Assembly: GCA_023213395.1 (NCBI GenBank)
Contig: CM041465.1
Coordinates: 110,987,741-111,051,740 of the forward strand
DNA length: 64,000 nt
Source: Cycas panzhihuaensis
Lineage: Eukaryota > Cycadophyta
Direction of reading: 5' to 3'
Below, piece after piece: positions 58,521 to 64,000 of this stretch (its first letter is position 1; each line of letters starts with the position of its first letter). A program made the position numbers and the translations under genes. The notes below the pieces were generated by a model. The model did not search any database. It had not been told where the DNA came from and saw only the letters and a list, made by a program, of their open reading frames with translations.

Positions 58521-59830
58521 AATATAGTGTGCAATATCTAGCCTTGTGTTGGTAGTATAGATGAGACTACCTACAATTTACCTATATGGTATTGTATCTA
58601 CCTCCCTAATGTTACCATTAGTTGAGAGTTTAACATTAGGTTCCATAGGTATAACTACTAGTCAAGCATCTTCCAACTGAAACTTTGTTAAGAGATTATT
58701 GATATATTTTTCTTAAGAGAGAAAGATTTTTCCATTCTTTTGAGTTACTTCAATTCCCAAGTAATCTTTCATCAACCTAAGGTCAGATAATTCAAAAGTT
58801 TTAGTAAGGTCTTTCTTTAGTTGGTTGGTTACCTATTCACTATTCCTCATTATTAGCATATTATCCACAAATATTAAGAGATAAGTGACTTTATTATTTT
58901 GGCATTTGATAAATAGTATTGTATCAATATCTTGATAGTTATAAACCTTATATCCAAGTTGCTTCATTCTTTTAGACAACTTGGTAAACCAAGCACAAGG
59001 GGCTTGTTTTAGGCCGTATAAGGACTTTTTGAGCTTGCAAACCTTATGATCCAGACCGATAATCTCATACCCTTCTAATTAAGCCATATAAATTTTTTCT
59101 TTAAGGTTTACATTAAGAAATGTAGTCTTAACATTGAGTTGGTAGATTTTAAAAACCTATTGAGTAGCCAAGGCTATAAGAGTTTTGATTATAGGCCACT
59201 TGGTTGTAAGAGTAAAGATTTTAGTGTAGTTGATGCTTTGCCTTTATATGAATCCTTTTACTACCAACCTTGCCTTGTGTTTTTCTAGGGTGCGATCTAA
59301 TTTGTACTTATTTTTAAACATCCATTTATTTTGAACTACCTTTCTTCTAAGTGATAGATCAATAAGCTCCCATTTACTATTCTTAATAAGAGATTAGTAG
59401 TCTTCATTCATGGTATTTCTCTAAGCTACATGCTTTACAACTTCTTGGTATATTAAGGGCTCTTCATTAAGATCAAGGTGTAGTTCTATTAGTTAAAGCT
59501 CAATTAAAAGTGATTCATGCATCCTTACTCTATAGGAATCTTTAGTGCCAATTTTTCCTACCTCATCTGGTCACATGTCCTTAAGTTACTAGTAGGCTTT
59601 ACAAAAACCTTAAGTTAGAAATTAGGTTTTTATTTCCATAGTCTCTTGGTCTTCATTTTGATCTTGAAAAGGATCATCTAAAATATTTAACACAGAGGAA
59701 GTTAATGATACTAGAGAAGATGGGCCAACTACTAATGTTAGAGAAGGTGGTCCTTCTACTATGGCTTTATTTTTATCAACTTGGTTATTCTCAAATGATG
59801 GTACTAGATGTGTACACATCAGATAAAAGT
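58521..59830 (-). pseudogene. Cop-2 reverse transcriptase and preceding linker, broken
   Basis: The linker is at 59819-59622 (PSFENNQVDKNKAIVEGPP, matching Cop-1 46945). The RT frame runs to about 58521. The active box reads FVDNM (near 58865), the second Asp replaced by Asn. Numerous stops are present. Confidence 0.82.
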
Positions 59831-59989
59831 CACAGTTTGTATCCTCTGAGGCTTTATTATTAGATTATAAGATTTTAAGCAACTGTTGAGAATCTTTCCC
59901 TCTAAATTTTAGAATCTAGACATCAAATTTAGTAACATTGTTAAATCAATATAAAGGCATCCTGGAGTCAAGTTTGAGTAATTGATCTT

Positions 59990-60900
59990 CATAAAGATAA
60001 CATCTCTAGTGATGATAATTTTGTGTTATGGAGGAAGATAAACCTTGTATCATTTCTTATCCATAGGGTATAAGACAAAGATGCCTTTTGATGGCTCTAT
60101 CTTGGAGCTTGTTTCTTTGTTCATCTAAAATATGAGCATAACAAGTAGAGCCAAAAATTTTGAAGTACGAGATAGAGGGAGTTTGACCATACCACATTTC
60201 ATATATAGAGGGGTCAAGCTTATAGGGACTAATAGTATTGATATAATACATGTTTTTCCAAATAGATTCAACCCAAATATAGACAAGGACATTCTTGTAT
60301 ACTAGCATGGCATGAGTTATATTCATGATGGTCCTATCCATGTTCTTAATAACTCTATTTTGCTAGGGTATACCCATAATAGTGGTGTGATATTTGATCC
60401 CATGGTGACATAGGTACGATTTAAACTCATTAGAGGTGTACTTAAAACCATTATTAGTCCTAAGTATCTTGATCTTAAATCCTAATTCATTCTCCACGCA
60501 AGCCTTAAAAGATTAAAACATGGAAAAAGCTTCATCTTTCTTTACAAGAAAAGCTACCCATACTTTCTTAGTAAAATCATAAATGAAAGTAACATAGTAC
60601 CACTTTTGTTCAAGAGAATAAATGAGTATAAGACCATATATATCTAAGTGTACAAGCTAAAAAGGTTTGCTAGATTTCCATTGACTATGAGGAAAGGGTT
60701 GTCTATATGATTCACATTTAAAGGGCTTAGAGGAGAGCCTAAGCATACTAGGAAGAGTGACATGTAGTTCTTTTAAATGATCAATTTTAATATGGCCCAT
60801 ATGAGCATGTCATAGGGCTGCTTAGGAGAACTTTTGAGGAGTTAGGGCTATGGTAGAAGTAGAGTCATCATCAACATAGTTGGATTAAGAGGATGGTAAG
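59990..60900 (-). pseudogene. Cop-2 integrase, broken
   Basis: HMGHIKI and SSKPFKCES mark the pre-integrase region (about 60800). RTNNGFKYTS has Asn for the second Asp, and the Glu of the DDE triad is lost (RVIKNMDRT). SYFKIFGSTCYAHILDEQRN follows (60341-60057). Confidence 0.82.
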
Positions 60901-61500
60901 CCAGTTAGGAAAAAAAGTTTACCATTAAGAATTCTAGTCATAACCATAGCATTTGAAGGAGGGTGAATGACAAAGAAAGTTTGATTATTTATAGTTACAT
61001 TCAGATTAAATCCATGGGAGACAAGGGTAGATAGGGAGAGAAAGTTCTACTTTAGAGTAGGAAATATATAAAACATCAACAAGGGTAAATTTTAGAAGGC
61101 CTAAGAGTTTCAAATAAATAGTTCTAAGTCCATTGACTAGCTGAGATGATTTATTAGCCATATCCACAACACCATGAACTTTAGAGTCAAAATCCTAAAA
61201 GAACTAGTAATGATAAGTCATATATTATGTTACTCTAGTATCCATGATCCAAGATGAGGTATTTGAGATGGCACTATTTATAACTCCAAGTGGTAAAGAC
61301 AAAAGTGAATAAGCATAACCACAATTAGCCTCAATATACTTAGTGGATCTATCGACAACATTTGATGAAGTGGTCCCAATTCTTTGAAGGTATGCATGAG
61401 TAAATTGCATTCCACCAAAAGCATCTTTAAAAGAAGTATTATCAACATTTTGCGTACCATGGTATTATTAATAGCTTGGTAGTTTATTGGTAGAAATTTT
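60901..61500 (-). pseudogene. Cop-2 protease, broken
   Basis: SSWIMDTRVT (about 61260) stands for WIMDSGAT: the catalytic Asp is kept but the Gly is Arg. VDMANKSSQ and VDVLYIS follow. Confidence 0.75.
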
Positions 61501-62459
61501 ATAATTTTTGGTATAGTATCCTTTTCTATGAAACCTTTAGCACATAATTATTTGATTTCCAGTCCCATAAGAAGTAATAAGCTAGTTGGATTACCTCTGA
61601 TTACTAGATCTAGGTCTAGGTTGATTAATTTAACCTTAGCCTTGAGATTATTTTTATTGGAGTTGACGAGCCTATTGACCATGAGGACGTTATCCTTATT
61701 GTCTGCCTCTACTTCTTTCACAGGAATTACCACCTCTACAAGAGGATTGACCTTGATTTTTAGTATAAAAAATATCTTCTTCCACTTCAAAAGTAGCATT
61801 AACTGGTTCTAATATAGTGAGAAATTTGGTATTAAAGGTCTTATCAAATTTAATAAACTTATTAGTAAGAGCCTCAAAGTTTAAGGTCTTTAAGATGCCA
61901 CTAGATTGAAGACTTTCAAATAGATTTTTATAATTTGGGATATGGAGATATGATTGAATCAAGAAAACCTATGTAATATATTGAGTCTTAAAATCTCTAT
62001 CAATTACTTACTTGATTAGATGAAGGAGATTGATTATCTTACTTGTGTGTCCTTTATACATTTTCAATTTGCTTATCTTTAGCACTAACTGAATAAATTC
62101 AAAGTTTGATTTAATGTCAAAGTTATTCTTGAGAATTTTAAGAACTTTCCATGCTATATCATGTACACCTCCATCAATGAGATTATATAGAGAATAATCA
62201 ATGACAAGAAGTATCTTTATACAGATTTTATCATCATCAAGTTCTTGTTGGCTTTTGGCTACAACTTTAGTGGGAATAGTTGAAGCAATTCCTCTAGAAA
62301 TATGTGTGGTAGTTGTAGTAATAATAATTGATGGAAGTTGTAAGTGATCTCTCCAAAGACATTCATACTTTATAGTATTTTTGACACCAGTGAACCACAT
62401 GTCCCAATTTTTTTTCCTTTAAGAATGTAGTACACATTTTGCTTGAACTATGAAGACGT
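61501..62459 (-). pseudogene. Cop-2 gag, broken
   Basis: It is collinear with Cop-1 gag. The start codon reads ACG at 62459. KNWDMWFTGVKNTIKYE, ILLVIDYSLYNLI and WKVLKILKNNFDIKSNFEF sit in an open frame of 130 codons (62400-62008). KFIKFDKTFNTKFL and the basic region follow near 61790-61696. Confidence 0.85.
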
Positions 62460-63611
62460 AGTATCTTTTAAGAATGGAAAAAATAAATAAGAGACTATAA
62501 AAGTGATGGAAATAAATGCCTAATTATTATTTATAAATAGGAGATGTAATAAATTAGTATAGAAGAAGGAAGAAGAAGTAAGAATGGTTGATCAAAGATG
62601 AAGGGAGTAACTTAGAAAAAAGTCACCAATAGTTATGACAAATATTAATCTAATACAGTAAGAATATAAGAAGTACTATGATTAAAATTGGCCACCAACA
62701 CTTATGGAAAATATTAACCTAATGCAGTAGGAATATGATGAGCACTATAATTGTGATTACACAATAGATCACTTTTTACAAATAAGTAAGTGATCAATAT
62801 ACAAGATTGTAGGTCAATATAGAAGCTAATATCATTAGGTGTACATAACATAAAACTCAAATGTAGGATGCATAATCAACTTAATAACCTTTGACTTATG
62901 TCCAATATGTAGTTGAGGTTATTGAATAGATGCCTAATCTTTTATTAGAATTAAGCTAGCCTTCACTTGTAATACCCGCAATTATGCTTGGTGATAAAAT
63001 CTAAGTCATAATAGAGCCCAGGTACTCCCAATCCTCATATAATTTACCAATGAGCAACTATATACCTCCTTTGAAGAGTGGTATATTTATACCCATGGCA
63101 ATAATGGATATTAGATTGGGTATATTTTAATCTTATATTAAAGTTTCAATTTTCTTGGTTGGTTATCAAGATAATCCCTAATTGAGACATAATGGTATGG
63201 CTAATCAAACCTCACCAATATTCTGGTTTAGTCTAGTCCCAACTTGAAACTCACATCTTGTTTATGTTATGACATTCTACTAACCAAGATATATTAGCCT
63301 TGGCAAGCATATGAACAAGTATAAGATGGAAAAAAATAACCTACATGATTCATTCCTTCTAAGGAGAGTGAAAAGATTATTGAATTTGCATCAAACATAC
63401 ATATAACTAAAAGGAAAGTGCTTGCTTGAAGTGCTTTTGGAGTGATTTCTTAGAGTATCTTTAGAGTGCTTTCTTGAACTGATTTTAGAGTGTTGAAATA
63501 TAATTTTTATTAGTGAGTGAGGACACCAAATATTATTATGATCCATGTGTTTTTTACTTACTTTTACAATAGGCTTTTAAGCCTTATAAAAAGAAGGAAG
63601 AAAATTTCTTC

Positions 63612-63710
<99 letters not shown>

Positions 63711-64000
63711 GTAGTCTTCACTAAAATAACAATAACTTTCTCCCATGATAATACAATTGAGTGATAATTTTTGTGATGCAAACTAAACTGAGAGCTACAT
63801 CTCCAGGAAGTGGAATCAGGTCCAAATGAGTTCTGCAAAATTTTTGGTAGTCCTACATAGTGAATAGAATATATTTTTCTAAAATTCTTACTAAAAATAA
63901 CTACTACTTACTAAAACATCAATAATTTTCTCATATAGTAAAAAACTTATATGTCATTTTTTATGCTAGAAACTAAACTCAGAGCTTCATCTTCAATAAT
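62460..64000 (-). other. Cop-2 leader (partial)
   Basis: Non-coding. 62960-63330 matches the Cop-1 leader at 43700-43990. It contains the AT tract at 63616-63707 and short GAGTG-TTTCTT-type repeats at 63421-63490. Confidence 0.65.
63616..63707. repeat. (AT)n microsatellite, about 92 bases
   Basis: Pure TA repeat inside the Cop-2 leader. Confidence 0.98.

Larger units (their letters stand above)
57190..64000 (-). mobile_element. Cop-2: inverted Ty1/copia element of the Cop-1 family, 5' end off-window
   Basis: Read on the minus strand: leader (from beyond 64000), gag, protease, integrase, RT, RNase H, duplicated 3' unit, polypurine tract and 3' LTR. Protein text matches Cop-1 throughout but with many more stops and lost catalytic residues, so it is older. 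The 5' LTR should lie a few hundred bases right of the window if the leader is as long as in Cop-1. Confidence 0.9.

Noticed and set aside
63517-63838. Frames with Ile-Tyr tails
   Set aside because: Same cause: the AT tract at 63616-63707.

Overview
This window looks like nuclear DNA of a large, repeat-rich land-plant genome, probably a seed plant. The species cannot be named from it. There are no bacterial operons. Almost everything is nested LTR retrotransposons at different stages of decay, plus AT microsatellites. Two groups are present: a Ty3/gypsy Tat-like family (LTRs of about 2.6-3.3 kb, non-iMet primer site, DNGS-type protease, a second archaeal-type RNase H) and a Ty1/copia family (LTRs of about 0.3 kb, iMet primer site). 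Element names used here (Tat-A to Tat-E, Cop-1, Cop-2, PMD-3) are local labels.

Layout. Tat-A (+, 1-13941) begins inside its 5' LTR. It keeps gag, protease, the integrase C-terminus, an antisense gene, an archaeal-type RNase H (aRNH) and the 3' LTR, but has lost reverse transcriptase, RNase H and the integrase core in one in-frame deletion. Tat-A sits in Tat-C (-, 13942-16764), which sits in the gag of Tat-D (-, 16765-21533). An AT-rich stretch follows (21534-24472). Then comes PMD-3, a decayed plant-mobile-domain gene on the + strand, split by Tat-B (+, 25743-55441; target duplication AGCCA/AGCTA). Tat-B is full length but dead. It contains an inverted solo LTR (Tat-E, 33956-37151) in its reverse transcriptase and an entire copia element (Cop-1, 41926-49595; perfect GCTTC duplication) in its antisense gene. 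The second half of PMD-3 follows. Cop-2 (-, 57190 to beyond the window end) closes the window.

The most notable content is shared by Tat-A and Tat-B. Between integrase and aRNH both carry a gene on the opposite strand with its own TATA-like box, a first exon, an intron, a plant-mobile-domain (PMD) exon, an acidic linker, a second intron and a coiled-coil exon. Splice sites line up in both copies, and in Tat-A both junctions keep the reading frame. The two pol-distal genes are thus divergent: antisense PMD leftward, aRNH rightward. A hairpin just after pol is also kept in both copies although its sequence has changed. Antisense genes in Tat-type elements and PMD genes in transposons are known as classes. 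The exact combination here deserves a database check.

No intact host gene, rRNA, tRNA or CRISPR array was found. All coding regions carry stops, frameshifts or lost catalytic residues, except the Tat-A aRNH frame, which is open. Reading was by eye, without alignment software. Boundaries given by TG/CA ends, primer sites and target duplications are good to a few bases; domain boundaries are approximate.
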